Assembly (NCBI RefSeq): GCF_023684385.1
Contig: NZ_JAGSOJ010000002.1
Location: 310,001 to 374,000, forward strand
Length of the DNA stretch: 64,000 nucleotides
Direction: 5' to 3'
Origin: Oceanirhabdus seepicola
Lineage (GTDB): Bacteria > Bacillota > Clostridia > Clostridiales > Clostridiaceae
Shown here: positions 1 to 9,451 of the stretch, one piece after another
Layout of the letters: each line of letters starts with the position of its first letter
How positions within the stretch are numbered: the first letter of the stretch is position 1
The notes under the pieces: model-generated
Database searches by the model: none
What the model saw: the letters and a program-made list of their open reading frames with translations, nothing else
What the model was told of the DNA's origin: nothing
Program-made: the position numbers and the translations under genes

Positions 1-2345
1 AGTTATTTGGAACGGAATACAGCATTGAATTTTTAACTAAAGGTGGAGTGACAACACCTGACTTAACTGTTGTGATAGATCCAGCACAGACATTTTCTAC
101 ATATGTTGAAGGATTCGGAATCCTTGGAAAGGATCTAAATTTAGATATAGCTAAAAGGGTTGGAAATAAATTAAAATCCCAAGGGATAAATGTTATATAT
201 ACTCGTGAAGGTGAAAATGTATCATGGTCAAGAGAAGTGGATATGAAAAGAAGAGCAGATATTGCTAATAAAGCTGATGCTGATTATATGGTGAGTATTT
301 ATTGTAACTTATCCGAAACTGAGACATCGAAGGGTATAGAAACATACTATCTTGAGGGAAAAGAAAAGGACAGGCAGTTTGCACAAGAAATCCAAGATAG
401 TATTATAAAAAAAACCGGAGCAAATGATAGAGGAATAAAGACTAAGTCGAACCTTGAACTTTTTGAAAAACTGGAAATGCCAGGGGTTATAGTGGAGGCA
501 GGATTTTTAACAAATGCAACCGATGCTGGTAATCTTAAAAAGAGTAAATATAAAGACAATATTGCCCTGGGAATAAGTGAAATAATATTGTCGAAGGTTA
601 AGAACTCAAATTCTACAAAACCTACAGCAAAACCAAGTTTAAAATCTATGTCAAAAGAAATAAAGGCAGGAGCAGATTTTAAATTACCAGAGTCACTTAC
701 GATTAATTATAAGAATAGTGATAAGAAAAAAGTTCTAACAGTAAATTGGAAAAGAAAGAGTTATAACATTAATAAACCAGGAACATACTATTCTTACGGT
801 ACTATTGATAATAGTGGTACTGAAGTAATTATAGAATACAAGTTAGTAGTAAAAGAGCAAGAACCTGATACTGGTGAGGAAGATAAAGACAAAGATAAAG
901 ACAATAATACTGATGAGAATACAGACAAAGATACAGACAAAAATAAAGATGAAAACGAAGAAAAACATGTTGTTACATTGAATGCATCAAGAGGTGGATT
1001 TGATAGCGGAGTAATCAGTGATAATGGTGTGATTGAGAAAGAATTAAATCTTCAAATAGCACTGAAAGCTGGAGAAATCCTTAAAGCTAGAGGATTTGAT
1101 ATTGTATACACAAGAGATAGTGATTTTGTAACATGGAATGCAAGCAATGAGATAATAGAGCGTGTAAAGATATCTGATGAAGCAAAATCAGAACTTATGA
1201 TAAATATAGGAGCTAATAGCGTTTCTAATACAGATGCTAGTGGAGTAGAGACTTATTATCGTGAAGGGAATAAAGCAGGTCAGAAGGCAGCTAAACTTGT
1301 TCAGGATAATATTGTACAGAAAACTGGTGCAACATACAGAGGAGTAAAAGGTAATACAAAGTTAAATACATTAAGATTATCAAAGGCACCTGCAATATGG
1401 GTAGCAGTTGGTTTTGTATCAAATGTAGAAGAAGAACAGAAATTAAAGGAAAAAGCATATAAAGATAGGATAGCGCTTGGTATAGCTGATGCTGTAACAG
1501 AATACTTTGATGGTACTGATGTTGATGTAAAAGATGAGATGCATGTAAAAGAAATAACAAAGAGAATAGAGCAGGGACAAAATTTCACATTACCTGACAA
1601 AGTGGATATAATTTTAGATGGAAATGGAGAAAAATCTATCAAAGTAAAATGGGATAAGAATACTGTAAATACATCAAAACCAGGTGTATTTAAATATGAA
1701 GGAACACTTATTGATAGAGATGATAGAGTTGTATTAACTTTGATAATTGGAAAGGCTCAGAAGACTGGTTACAAGGTTGTTCTCGATCCGGGACATGGTG
1801 GATATGATTCAGGAACTATTGGTTATACGAAAATGAGGGAAAAGGATACTGCACTGAGTGTTTCATTGATGATTGGAAACTATCTTGTTAGAAATGGTGT
1901 GGACGTTGGATATACTCGTACGTCGGACAAGGTTTCATGGCCATCAAATGTATCACAAGATCTTAAAGAGAGAACAAAAATCGCTAATAATCTTAAACCA
2001 GATCTATTTGTTAGTATACATCTAAACTCTACTTATAATGAAACAACACATGGTATCGAAACATTTTCATTCTATGGAAGTGACGAAGGATATTTATTAG
2101 CTAGTTACATACAAAATGAGCTAATAAAATATACTGGAGCATATAGCAGAGGAGTAAAACAAAAAGGATTCTATGTAATTAAGTATTCTGATGCACCAGC
2201 GGTACTTGTGGAATTAGGATTTATATCAAATAAAGATGAGGAAGCAAGGTTTAAGTCATTTGAAGAACAGCAGAAGTATGCTAAAGCAGTTGCAGTAGGT
2301 ATATTCAAAAAATTAGGTGTTACTGATTATGATGTAACAGACTAA
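1..2345 (+). CDS. N-acetylmuramoyl-L-alanine amidase with three amidase domains, 5' end outside window
   Basis: Cell-wall hydrolase of the Amidase_3 family, which cuts the bond between muramic acid and the stem peptide. The frame is open from the first bases, so the gene begins upstream; the GTG at 48 is probably internal. Counting from that GTG there are three amidase-like domains (about 7-188, 311-491, 577-758) joined by Big_4-like Ig domains (about 200-272 and 505-573) and an Asp/Lys/Asn-rich linker (about 278-306). Only the third domain keeps the zinc/catalytic set: H583 in DPGHGG, E598, H658 in SIHLN and E722 in VELGF. The first has DPAQTF and SIYCN, and the second has LNASRGG and VAVGF, so both have lost zinc ligands and are probably structural or wall-binding. 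No signal peptide is visible because the N-terminus is missing, but secretion is expected. Confidence 0.88.
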   Translation, partial: LFGTEYSIEFLTKGGVTTPDLTVVIDPAQTFSTYVEGFGILGKDLNLDIAKRVGNKLKSQGINVIYTREGENVSWSREVDMKRRADIANKADADYMVSIYCNLSETETSKGIETYYLEGKEKDRQFAQEIQDSIIKKTGANDRGIKTKSNLELFEKLEMPGVIVEAGFLTNATDAGNLKKSKYKDNIALGISEIILSKVKNSNSTKPTAKPSLKSMSKEIKAGADFKLPESLTINYKNSDKKKVLTVNWKRKSYNINKPGTYYSYGTIDNSGTEVIIEYKLVVKEQEPDTGEEDKDKDKDNNTDENTDKDTDKNKDENEEKHVVTLNASRGGFDSGVISDNGVIEKELNLQIALKAGEILKARGFDIVYTRDSDFVTWNASNEIIERVKISDEAKSELMINIGANSVSNTDASGVETYYREGNKAGQKAAKLVQDNIVQKTGATYRGVKGNTKLNTLRLSKAPAIWVAVGFVSNVEEEQKLKEKAYKDRIALGIADAVTEYFDGTDVDVKDEMHVKEITKRIEQGQNFTLPDKVDIILDGNGEKSIKVKWDKNTVNTSKPGVFKYEGTLIDRDDRVVLTLIIGKAQKTGYKVVLDPGHGGYDSGTIGYTKMREKDTALSVSLMIGNYLVRNGVDVGYTRTSDKVSWPSNVSQDLKERTKIANNLKPDLFVSIHLNSTYNETTHGIETFSFYGSDEGYLLASYIQNELIKYTGAYSRGVKQKGFYVIKYSDAPAVLVELGFISNKDEEARFKSFEEQQKYAKAVAVGIFKKLGVTDYDVTD

Positions 2346-2355
2346 TAAAAGTGCT

Positions 2356-2479
2356 CAGACAGTTGTGAAAAGCCCAATTTCTGCGTCACTAAGCTTCTCT
2401 GTGCTGCGCATGTACCAAATATGTACACTGCGCCGCTCGTTTAGCTTGTTCCTTGACCTTGAATTTTTTCAACAGTCTG
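2356..2479. repeat. MITE-like element with imperfect terminal inverted repeats
   Basis: A 124-bp non-coding element directly after the amidase gene. Its ends are imperfect inverted repeats: left CAGACAGTTGTGAAAA, and right, read on the other strand, CAGACTGTTGAAAAAA. The interior is much richer in GC than its surroundings and holds a palindrome, GCGCATGTAC-n5-ATGTACACTGCGC. It has no coding capacity. This fits a small non-autonomous transposable element, though no target-site duplication is obvious. Confidence 0.55.
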
Positions 2480-2502
2480 GATATAAATACAAATTTAATT
2501 CA

Positions 2503-2531
2503 TTGACAATATAAGAACTCTATAATATAAT
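2503..2531 (+). promoter_or_regulatory. SigA-type promoter of ileS
   Basis: A perfect -35 TTGACA (2503-2508) and a perfect -10 TATAAT (2526-2531) are separated by 17 bp, just upstream of the T-box leader. Confidence 0.8.
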
Positions 2532-2538
2532 GTATTAA

Positions 2539-2806
2539 AATAATGTATATGATTGAAATGATAAAAGCAAAGATTAGGAAGAGTAACTATTTGTGTAGTT
2601 AGCAGAGAGTGGGGCTGGTGGAAACCCATAACTTAGACTTTTAGTGAAAATCACCTATGAGCTTAGGGCTGAACATTAGGTATGTACCTTAGTAAGCTTC
2701 TACGTGTTTCTGCGTTAAAGAATAGAGTATGATAGTACTTGAAATCCCATTATAGGTGGTATAGCGAATTTAACTTCGTCCTTAATTAAGGGCGAAGTTT
2801 TTTATT
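2539..2806 (+). promoter_or_regulatory. T-box leader (isoleucine) of ileS
   Basis: tRNA-sensing antitermination leader. The specifier loop reads GAAAATCACC with the Ile codon ATC at 2650-2652. The T-box sequence AGGTGGTATAGCGA (2754-2767) contains UGGU, which pairs with the ACCA end of a tRNA with discriminator A, as expected for tRNA-Ile. The terminator hairpin (AACTTCG...CGAAGTT, 2772-2799, followed by a T run) competes with the antiterminator. Uncharged tRNA-Ile should therefore allow transcription into ileS. Confidence 0.93.
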
Positions 2807-2935
2807 TTTATACAGTTTACAATGATTTTATAAAGGAATTATGGAAATAATCAATAAAGAGTAGAAGTGTAAAGGGTAGTTTATCAAGTATGATATTTCA
2901 TCAAATATACAATTGAAAGGAAAGGGGTTAGGTTA

Positions 2936-5900
2936 ATGTACAATAAAATTGATTCTTCAAGAAGTTTTGTTCAAATGGAAAAAGACATAGCAAAGCTTTG
3001 GAATGATAAAAATGTTATACAAAAGAATTTCGATGCAAACAAAGATGGTAAGTATTTTACTTTCTATGATGGACCTCCAACAGCTAATGGTAAGCCACAT
3101 GTTGGTCACGTTTTAACAAGAGTAATGAAGGACCTTATACCAAGATATAAAGTAATGAAGGGATATAAGGTTGTAAGAAAAGCTGGATGGGATACTCATG
3201 GATTACCAGTTGAACTTGAAATTGAGAAAAAATTAGGAATCTCAGGAAAAGACCAAATCGAAGATTATGGCGTTGAGAAATTCATAAAAGAATGTAAGGA
3301 CAGTGTATTCAAGTATACTGAGCTTTGGAAAGATATGTCTGAAAAGTTAGGTTACTGGGTAGATATGGATAACCCATATGTAACTTACCATGACACTTAT
3401 ATTGAGTCTGTATGGTGGGCTTTAAAAACTATGTGGGATAAAGAACTTCTTTATAAGGGACATAAGATAATGCCTTACTGTCCTAGATGTGGAACTTCTC
3501 TTTCTTCACACGAGGTTGCACAAGGATACAAAGATGTTAAAGAAGCTACTGCTTTTGTTAAGTTCAAGATAGTAGGGGAAGAGAATAAATACTTCCTAGC
3601 TTGGACAACGACTCCTTGGACATTACCTTCAAATACAGCATTAGCTATTAACAAGGCATATGATTATGTTGAAGTTGTAAACAAGGGTGAGAACTTAATC
3701 TTAGCAAAAGGATTATTAAATATATTAGAAGATGAATATGAAATCGTTAAAGAGTTTAAAGGAGAAGAAATTCTTGGAATGGAATACGAGCAGTTATTCA
3801 AGTTTGAGGTTCCAACTGACAAGAAAGGATTCTACATTGTTCACGGTGATTTCGTAACATTAACTGATGGTACTGGTATCGTTCACATTGCGCCAGCATA
3901 TGGTGCAGACGATAATTTACTTGGACAAAAATACAACTTACCACTTATCAATCTTGTTGATGGTAAAGGTGAATTTGTAGAATGTGTTGAGCCATGGGCT
4001 GGAGTATTTGTTAAGAAAGCAGATCATAAGATTTTATCTTATATGGATGAGAACAACATGCTTTATAAATCAGAGAAGTTTACTCACTCATATCCACACT
4101 GTTGGAGATGTGATACTCCACTTCTATACTATCCAACAGATAGTTGGTTTATAAGAACAACATCTATAAAAGATCAGTTAGTAGAGAACAATAACAATAT
4201 TAACTGGCACCCAGACAATGTTAGAACAGGAAGAATGGGTAACTTCTTAGAGAACAATATCGATTGGGGTATAAGTAGAAATAGATATTGGGGAACTCCA
4301 CTTCCAATATGGGAATGTTCATGTGGACATAAAGAATGTATAGGAAGCAGAGAAGAATTAAATACAAAAGGAATTGATGTTCCAGCGGATTTAGAACTTC
4401 ACAAGCCATATGTTGATGGCGTTAAGCTTAATTGTGAGAAGTGTGGAGGAACAATGGAGAGAACTTTAGAGGTTATCGACTGTTGGTTCGATTCTGGTTC
4501 AATGCCATTCGCTCAACATCACTATCCATTTGAAAACAAAGAGCTGTTTGAGAGTAATTTCCCAGCTCAATTTATATCAGAAGCTACAGACCAAACAAGA
4601 GGATGGTTCTACACATTAATAGCTATCTCTACAGCTCTTTATGGTAAAGCGCCATTTGAAAACTGTGTAGTACTGGGACACGTACTTGATAAAAAAGGTA
4701 TAAAAATGTCTAAGCATAAAGGTAACGTAGTTGATCCATTTGACGTACTAGAACAACAAGGGGCAGATGCTACAAGATGGCATTTCTACACTGCAAGTGC
4801 ACCATGGCTTCCAACTAGATTTGCGCCAAGCGAAGTTGCAGAGGCTCAAAGAAAGTTCTTAAGTACATTATGGAACGTATATTCATTCTACGTATTATAC
4901 GCAGATTTAGATAAATTCAACCCATATGATCATGAAGGATTCGTATCTGAGAATGTTATGGATAAGTGGATAATATCAACATTAAATACATTATCTAAAG
5001 AGGTTGGAGATCACCTTGATAACTATAGAATCACTCAAGGAGCACTTGCTGTAGAAGCGTTTGTTGATGAGTTATCTAACTGGTATGTAAGAAGAAATAG
5101 AGCTAGATACTGGAGTGATTCATTAGATAATGATAAGATTGGGGCATATGTAACTCTTCACAGAGTATTAGTTGAACTTTCAAAGGTTGCCGCACCATTC
5201 ATACCATTTATGACTGATGAAATCTATCAAAATTTAGTAGTTGGATTAGATAAGGAAGCTCCTGAGAGTGTTCATTTATGTAACTGGCCAGAGTACAACC
5301 AAGAGGAAGTTAATGAAGAACTTGAAAAAGAGATGAAACTTGCTTACAAGGTTGTTAAATTAGGAAGAAAAGCAAGAAGTGGAGCTAATATAAAGAACAG
5401 ACAGCCACTTGGAACAATGCTTCTAGCTACAAAGTCAATACCTGAATACTATGGAGATATCATAAAGGATGAGTTAAACATCAAGAATATCGAATTTGGA
5501 GCTGATATATCTAAATATGTTAACTTTGAAATCAAGCCGAACCTACCTATATTAGGAAGAAGCTATGGTAAGATGATTCCTGCAATCAAAAAAGAGATCG
5601 CAGCACAGGATCAAATGGAATTAGCTCAAACAATAGGTAATGGTGGAACAGTAACTATAAATGCAAATGGAACAGAGATAGAGCTTAACAGCGAAAATCT
5701 CCTTGTAACTATGAATGGTCTTGAAGGATATGCATTCGCTGGAGAAGGTTCAATCGGAGTTATTCTTGATACAAATATAACTGAAGAGCTTAAGGAAGAA
5801 GGATTCCTAAGAGAGATCTTAAGTAAAGTTCAGAATATGAGAAAAGATAGCGGATTCGAAGTTTCAGATAAGATAAAATTATTTGTTGCTGGAAATGAAG

Positions 5901-6046
5901 AGTTAGATTGTATAATTAAGAAATTTGAAGATACAATTAAGAAGGAAACACTTTCTCTTGAAATAGTTTATGGTGTTGATAGAGATTACAAAGAACAAAA
6001 AATCAATGGTGAAGTATTACAAATGGCTGTAGAAGTTGTTAAGTAA
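2936..6046 (+). CDS. ileS: Isoleucyl-tRNA synthetase (type 2, eukaryote-like)
   Basis: Charges tRNA-Ile with isoleucine in the cytoplasm. At 1036 residues it carries the class I HIGH motif as HVGH (about residue 55) and the KMSKS motif as KMSKHKGN (about 590). The CP1 editing region has [14 protein letters not shown]. Zinc-type Cys pairs are seen in [23 protein letters not shown] and CEKCGG. The [10 protein letters not shown] and KMSKHKGN signatures and the length match the IleS2 group, which is related to eukaryotic enzymes and often less sensitive to mupirocin; the resistance is inference. ATG 2936 follows the purine-rich AAAGGGGTTAGG. The gene is single, controlled by its T-box, and ended by the hairpin at 6061. 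Confidence 0.97.
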   Translation: MYNKIDSSRSFVQMEKDIAKLWNDKNVIQKNFDANKDGKYFTFYDGPPTANGKPHVGHVLTRVMKDLIPRYKVMKGYKVVRKAGWDTHGLPVELEIEKKLGISGKDQIEDYGVEKFIKECKDSVFKYTELWKDMSEKLGYWVDMDNPYVTYHDTYIESVWWALKTMWDKELLYKGHKIMPYCPRCGTSLSSHEVAQGYKDVKEATAFVKFKIVGEENKYFLAWTTTPWTLPSNTALAINKAYDYVEVVNKGENLILAKGLLNILEDEYEIVKEFKGEEILGMEYEQLFKFEVPTDKKGFYIVHGDFVTLTDGTGIVHIAPAYGADDNLLGQKYNLPLINLVDGKGEFVECVEPWAGVFVKKADHKILSYMDENNMLYKSEKFTHSYPHCWRCDTPLLYYPTDSWFIRTTSIKDQLVENNNNINWHPDNVRTGRMGNFLENNIDWGISRNRYWGTPLPIWECSCGHKECIGSREELNTKGIDVPADLELHKPYVDGVKLNCEKCGGTMERTLEVIDCWFDSGSMPFAQHHYPFENKELFESNFPAQFISEATDQTRGWFYTLIAISTALYGKAPFENCVVLGHVLDKKGIKMSKHKGNVVDPFDVLEQQGADATRWHFYTASAPWLPTRFAPSEVAEAQRKFLSTLWNVYSFYVLYADLDKFNPYDHEGFVSENVMDKWIISTLNTLSKEVGDHLDNYRITQGALAVEAFVDELSNWYVRRNRARYWSDSLDNDKIGAYVTLHRVLVELSKVAAPFIPFMTDEIYQNLVVGLDKEAPESVHLCNWPEYNQEEVNEELEKEMKLAYKVVKLGRKARSGANIKNRQPLGTMLLATKSIPEYYGDIIKDELNIKNIEFGADISKYVNFEIKPNLPILGRSYGKMIPAIKKEIAAQDQMELAQTIGNGGTVTINANGTEIELNSENLLVTMNGLEGYAFAGEGSIGVILDTNITEELKEEGFLREILSKVQNMRKDSGFEVSDKIKLFVAGNEELDCIIKKFEDTIKKETLSLEIVYGVDRDYKEQKINGEVLQMAVEVVK

Positions 6047-6060
6047 TAGCCACTAAGTTT

Positions 6061-6087
6061 AAGCAGAGCGTTTGCTCTGCTTTTTTT
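6061..6087 (+). terminator. Intrinsic terminator of ileS
   Basis: AAGCAGAGC-GTTT-GCTCTGCTT is a perfect 9-bp stem followed by a T run, 14 bp after the ileS stop codon. Confidence 0.92.
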
Positions 6088-6236
6088 GAAGTTTAATGAT
6101 ATTTAGGTTGTAACATAGGGTGGCTTGTGTTAAAATCTTTTGGTCAACGAAATTAAATAAATAGAATATTTTCATATACCATTGGTAAAATTAAATAATA
6201 AAAGAAAATACAAGGTTAAAAAATAAAGGTGGTATT

Positions 6237-6590
6237 ATGAAAAAAAATGAAGTTGAAAGATTATATCTTATATGGAAGAATTCTGAAGGAAAAGCTTTCA
6301 GGATAGGAAGATTAAAAAAAATCAAAAATAGGTTTTATTTTAAATATTTCTATGATATAGTTGAAAAAATAATTGATGAAGAAGATTTTGAATTATTACC
6401 AAAGCTATCTAGACATAATATTGAGTACTTTAGTGAAGAGCTATTTAGAACTTTTACTGAAATGTTACCTAATAGAAGACTAAAAGAGGGTATTGATGAG
6501 ATATCTGATTACGAAAGATTAAAAGATAATCTCAAGAATTTAAATAATAAGGAATTTTATTTTATTGATGATAGCGAAGAAGTGGTTTAA
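6237..6590 (+). CDS. Small hypothetical protein resembling the N-terminal part of HIRAN proteins
   Basis: 117 residues with no signal peptide or membrane segment. The opening (LYLIWKNSEGKAFRIGRL) and the LFRTFTEMLPNRR segment near residue 70 look like the region that precedes the HIRAN domain in some Firmicutes proteins, but no HIRAN domain follows, so this is either a short relative or a stand-alone module. The similarity is from memory and not verified by alignment. The start ATG at 6237 has the RBS AAAGGTGG. The gene stands alone between the ileS terminator and a MITE-like element. Confidence 0.6.
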   Translation: MKKNEVERLYLIWKNSEGKAFRIGRLKKIKNRFYFKYFYDIVEKIIDEEDFELLPKLSRHNIEYFSEELFRTFTEMLPNRRLKEGIDEISDYERLKDNLKNLNNKEFYFIDDSEEVV

Positions 6591-6613
6591 AAGAAATGAA
6601 GAGATTTAAAAGA

Positions 6614-6734
6614 AGTTGATAGTTGATGATTGATAATTATGGATGTTTCTGCCTTTAGGGGCAGAAACTATATCTTACTGTTGTTTAGGACAAGATGTTT
6701 TTACTCATTAGTTATCCAATGTCAACTGTCAACT
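6614..6734. repeat. MITE-like hairpin element (AGTTGAnAGTTGA ends)
   Basis: About 121 bp bounded by inverted repeats: left AGTTGATAGTTGATGATTG; right, read on the opposite strand, AGTTGACAGTTGACATTGG. The middle has a 9-bp hairpin (GTTTCTGCC / GGCAGAAAC). It is non-coding and lies between two genes. It probably represents a small non-autonomous mobile element. Confidence 0.55.
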
Positions 6735-6759
6735 ATGGTTTTAAGAAAGAGGGATGAAA

Positions 6760-7617
6760 ATGGACAATAAGCCAAGAGCTGTTGCATTGATGATTTTAAG
6801 TGCTTTGGCATTTGCTTTTATGGGTGCTATGGTAAAGCTAGCTGGAGATATACCACTTGCTGAAAAAGTTTTATTCAGGAATATGGTGAGTCTAGCGATT
6901 GCTTTCATAACATTGAAGAAGAGTAGTGCATCTATGTTTGGAAAGAAAGAGAATCAGAAATATCTAATAGGAAGATCTATGTTGGGATTAAGTGGAGTGT
7001 TACTATATTTCTATGCTATTAATAATATAAATTTAGGAAATTCAGCGATTTTAAATAAGTTATCTCCATTCTTTGTTACGGTATTTGCAGCGATTTTCCT
7101 TAAAGAAAAGTTATCCAAGGTTCAAATACCGGCATTATTTTTTGTGTTTATTGGAGCGTTGTTTATAATACAGCCGAAGATGAATTTTGATATGATTCCA
7201 TCAATGGCAGGAGTAGCCTCTGCAATTTGTGCAGGTGGAGCATATACTCTTGTAAGATATTTAAAGGATAGAGAACAACCAGCTACAATAGTATTCTATT
7301 TCTCATTGATTTCTGTATTGGGAATGATCCCTTTAACAGCAATGAATTTTGTGATACCTACTCCAGCACAATGTGCATTTCTTCTAATGATAGGAGTGTT
7401 TGCTGCTATGGGGCAATTTACATTAACATATGCATATAAATTAGCACCTGCTTCAGAGGTATCTATATTTAATTATTTCAGTGTAGTTTTCTCTGCAATT
7501 GTTGGGTTTGTAATGTTTGGAGAGGTTATGGATGGCAAGAGTATATTAGGAGCAGCGTTAATTATCGGGACTGCCTTCTTCTTATATATGTACAATAGAA
7601 AACATAGTACGAATTAA
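6760..7617 (+). CDS. EamA/DMT-superfamily transporter
   Basis: Drug/metabolite-type inner-membrane transporter of 285 residues with about ten hydrophobic segments arranged as two EamA repeats (about 5-135 and 147-280), the normal length for the family. The second-repeat signatures (ASEVSIFNYFSVVFSAIVGF, then GEVMDGKSILGAALIIG) are typical. The substrate cannot be told from sequence. I use ATG 6760 because AGAGGG lies 6 nt upstream; the in-frame ATG at 6754 directly abuts that RBS and is unlikely. It appears monocistronic, with a hairpin following. Confidence 0.9.
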   Translation: MDNKPRAVALMILSALAFAFMGAMVKLAGDIPLAEKVLFRNMVSLAIAFITLKKSSASMFGKKENQKYLIGRSMLGLSGVLLYFYAINNINLGNSAILNKLSPFFVTVFAAIFLKEKLSKVQIPALFFVFIGALFIIQPKMNFDMIPSMAGVASAICAGGAYTLVRYLKDREQPATIVFYFSLISVLGMIPLTAMNFVIPTPAQCAFLLMIGVFAAMGQFTLTYAYKLAPASEVSIFNYFSVVFSAIVGFVMFGEVMDGKSILGAALIIGTAFFLYMYNRKHSTN

Positions 7618-7686
7618 TTAGGCTGTTGAAAAAGCTCAATTAATAGTATATTTAATAATGATTTTCAAAGGTAAAAATACAAGGAG

Positions 7687-7730
7687 AAAGCTCGACTATA
7701 GCATTATTGCTAAGGTCGAGCTTTTAAGTT
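7687..7730 (+). terminator. Intrinsic terminator after the EamA transporter
   Basis: The arms AAAGCTCGAC and GTCGAGCTTTT enclose a partly paired loop and are followed by Ts. A short sequence resembling the MITE end at 2356 (GGCTGTTGAAAAAGC, 7621-7635) lies just upstream. Confidence 0.75.
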
Positions 7731-7821
7731 AAATCTAAAATAAGATTTAGAGGGTAAAAATTATAAAGGGTACGGCTAAAACACGTAAGGTATTTAGCCT
7801 GGGTATATATAATTAATAAAT

Positions 7822-8031
7822 TTAATATATTGGAGGCATATCTTTGTATAAGTCGATACTGTTATCCCTCATATCTACCATATCAGTTGGTTTATCTTGA
7901 GTAGAGGGTGAAGAATATCCTTCAGACATTTCATTGGGGTCTTTGTTTATTACAGCATCGCTTATTTCTCTGTCTAACTCATAAAAAATATCTAATTCTT
8001 TTTTTTCTGGTAAATATGGTTCATTGTACAT
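7822..8031 (-). CDS. Small acidic hypothetical protein
   Basis: 69 residues, rich in Asp and Glu, starting MYNEPYLPEK and ending MPPIY, with no hydrophobic segment and no recognised domain. I choose the ATG at 8031 because GGAG lies 7 nt before it; an upstream in-frame ATG at 8049 overlaps that RBS. It is one of very few minus-strand genes here. It stands alone, and nothing around it suggests a function. Confidence 0.6.
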   Translation of the reverse strand: MYNEPYLPEKKELDIFYELDREISDAVINKDPNEMSEGYSSPSTQDKPTDMVDMRDNSIDLYKDMPPIY

Positions 8032-8110
8032 AACATCACTCCACTCCATAATATAAATGATATATAGTTATAGTTTCCTAAATCACAAAAATTATGTGAT
8101 ATAAAAATAT

Positions 8111-8128
8111 TTATTTGAATATGCCTTA
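8111..8128. repeat. Partial copy of dispersed palindromic repeat (TTATTTGAATATGCCTTA)
   Basis: This 18-bp sequence recurs at 58419, and its last 16 bp lie in the full palindrome at 8740-8790. Here only one arm is well kept, followed by a short inverted AGGGCAT. Confidence 0.5.
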
Positions 8129-8316
8129 AGGGCATAAAATTTTTGTGGAAGTAATAAGATAGCTTAAGGAGGGGGAAATTTCACAAAAAGCATCCAAGAT
8201 ATCTAAAAATAAAAAATATTCAAAAAAGTCTGAAAAATTAAAAGGTATTTTAAGGAATTTATAGAAAATATATATAAAACCAGTTAAAACTAATTTAAGA
8301 AGGTAGGGTGACAAAA

Positions 8317-8562
8317 ATGGCGAAATATTATTATTGTTTAGATTGTTTAAGAATAAGTAGCAATGAAGAAAAATGTGAGAAGTGTGAAAAGGATAACCTT
8401 AAGGTATTAAAAGTAGGAACTCCTGTTAATGTAATTGGAACAAAGCAGAAGGGTAAAGTATTCCAAATGAAAGATGACGTTGTTAAACTTATTGTTATAA
8501 CTCAGGCAAAAGAGAAAGTCATAAAGGAATTCAAACCTGATCAACTTAAAAAGTTATTATAA
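8317..8562 (+). CDS. Small zinc-ribbon-like protein
   Basis: 81 residues. The N-terminus has two CxxC pairs (CLDC and CEKC, about 14 residues apart), the arrangement of a small zinc ribbon. The remainder is a Lys-rich beta-type region (VGTPVNVIGTKQKGKVFQMKDD). The function is unknown; zinc binding is inference. ATG 8317 is preferred over GTG 8308 because the purine-rich GGTAGGG lies about 8 nt upstream of it. It is followed by its own terminator. Confidence 0.7.
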   Translation: MAKYYYCLDCLRISSNEEKCEKCEKDNLKVLKVGTPVNVIGTKQKGKVFQMKDDVVKLIVITQAKEKVIKEFKPDQLKKLL

Positions 8563-8586
8563 ATCAAATATAAGGTAGTAGAAAAG

Positions 8587-8630
8587 AGTCTTAATATTCT
8601 GATTATTTCGAGGAATATTAAGACTTTGTT
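8587..8630 (+). terminator. Intrinsic terminator after the zinc-ribbon gene
   Basis: AGTCTTAATATTC and GAATATTAAGACT form a perfect 13-bp stem; only a short, weak T run follows. Confidence 0.75.
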
Positions 8631-8739
8631 ACGCTTTAGAAAATTATCGTTTATAACTTTGATTATATCAGTATAACACATTTTATTCTCCATTCTCAAT
8701 TTGTTTTTATTTTAAAAATCCTCTTGATTATTTTAGGGA

Positions 8740-8790
8740 TTGATTATATTATTTGAATATGCCTTAGGCAGATTCAAATAATATAATCAA
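8740..8790. repeat. 51-bp near-perfect palindrome, full copy of the dispersed repeat
   Basis: The arms TTGATTATATTATTTGAATATGCC (8740-8763) and GGCAGATTCAAATAATATAATCAA (8767-8790) pair over 24 bp with one mismatch around the loop TTA. Half-copies occur at 8111 and 58419. It sits 3-54 bp ahead of the nitroreductase RBS, so it may also form a hairpin in that mRNA. Confidence 0.75.
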
Positions 8791-8804
8791 GTGAGGATAT
8801 TGAG

Positions 8805-9440
8805 ATGAAGAATCTAGAATTTATTTATAAAAGACATAGTATAAGAAAATACACAGAACAAGAAGTTAAAGAAGAGGATCTGAAAGCTATTTTGGAGGCT
8901 GCTATCCAAGCACCATCAGGAAAGCATAAACAGAACTGGCACTTTGTTATAGTTAAGAACAAGGAAAAGATTGAGAGAATAGCAAAATTAGTAGAAGAGA
9001 AGAATAAGAAAATAGCAGATAATTTAGGAGACGAAGAATGGGCTGAGAACTTTAAAAAATTCGTCAAATTCGCTACTGTATTCAGAACAGCACCTGTACT
9101 TGTTTTGGTATATGCTGGGAAATATACTCCAACAGGGTTAAAGGAATTAAAGGCAATAGGTGCATCACAGGAAGAAATTGATGAACTTAGTAAGGCAAAT
9201 CCAGGATTACAGGGGGTAAGCGCAGCAATTGAGAATCTTATGCTTGCAGCAGGTGAATTAGGATATGGAACATGCTGGATGACTAGTCCTAATTATGCGG
9301 CTAAAGAGATAAGTGAATATGTTAATTTCAATAAAGAAGGATATTATTTGGCAGCAGTGACGCCTTTAGGGGTACCAGCTATTGAAGGTAAGAGTCCAGA
9401 GAGAAAACCTTTAGAAGAAGTCATTACTGTCATCGAATAA
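8805..9440 (+). CDS. Nitroreductase family protein
   Basis: FMN-dependent NAD(P)H oxidoreductase-type protein of 211 residues. It has the N-terminal RHSIRKYTEQEV motif, AAIQAPSGKHKQNWHF for FMN binding, and a C-terminal GELGYGTCWM, all hallmarks of the family. The physiological substrate is unknown. ATG 8805 is preceded by GAGG at 8 nt. The next gene begins 11 bp after the stop, so the two are probably co-transcribed. Confidence 0.92.
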   Translation: MKNLEFIYKRHSIRKYTEQEVKEEDLKAILEAAIQAPSGKHKQNWHFVIVKNKEKIERIAKLVEEKNKKIADNLGDEEWAENFKKFVKFATVFRTAPVLVLVYAGKYTPTGLKELKAIGASQEEIDELSKANPGLQGVSAAIENLMLAAGELGYGTCWMTSPNYAAKEISEYVNFNKEGYYLAAVTPLGVPAIEGKSPERKPLEEVITVIE

Positions 9441-9451
9441 GGAATGGAATA

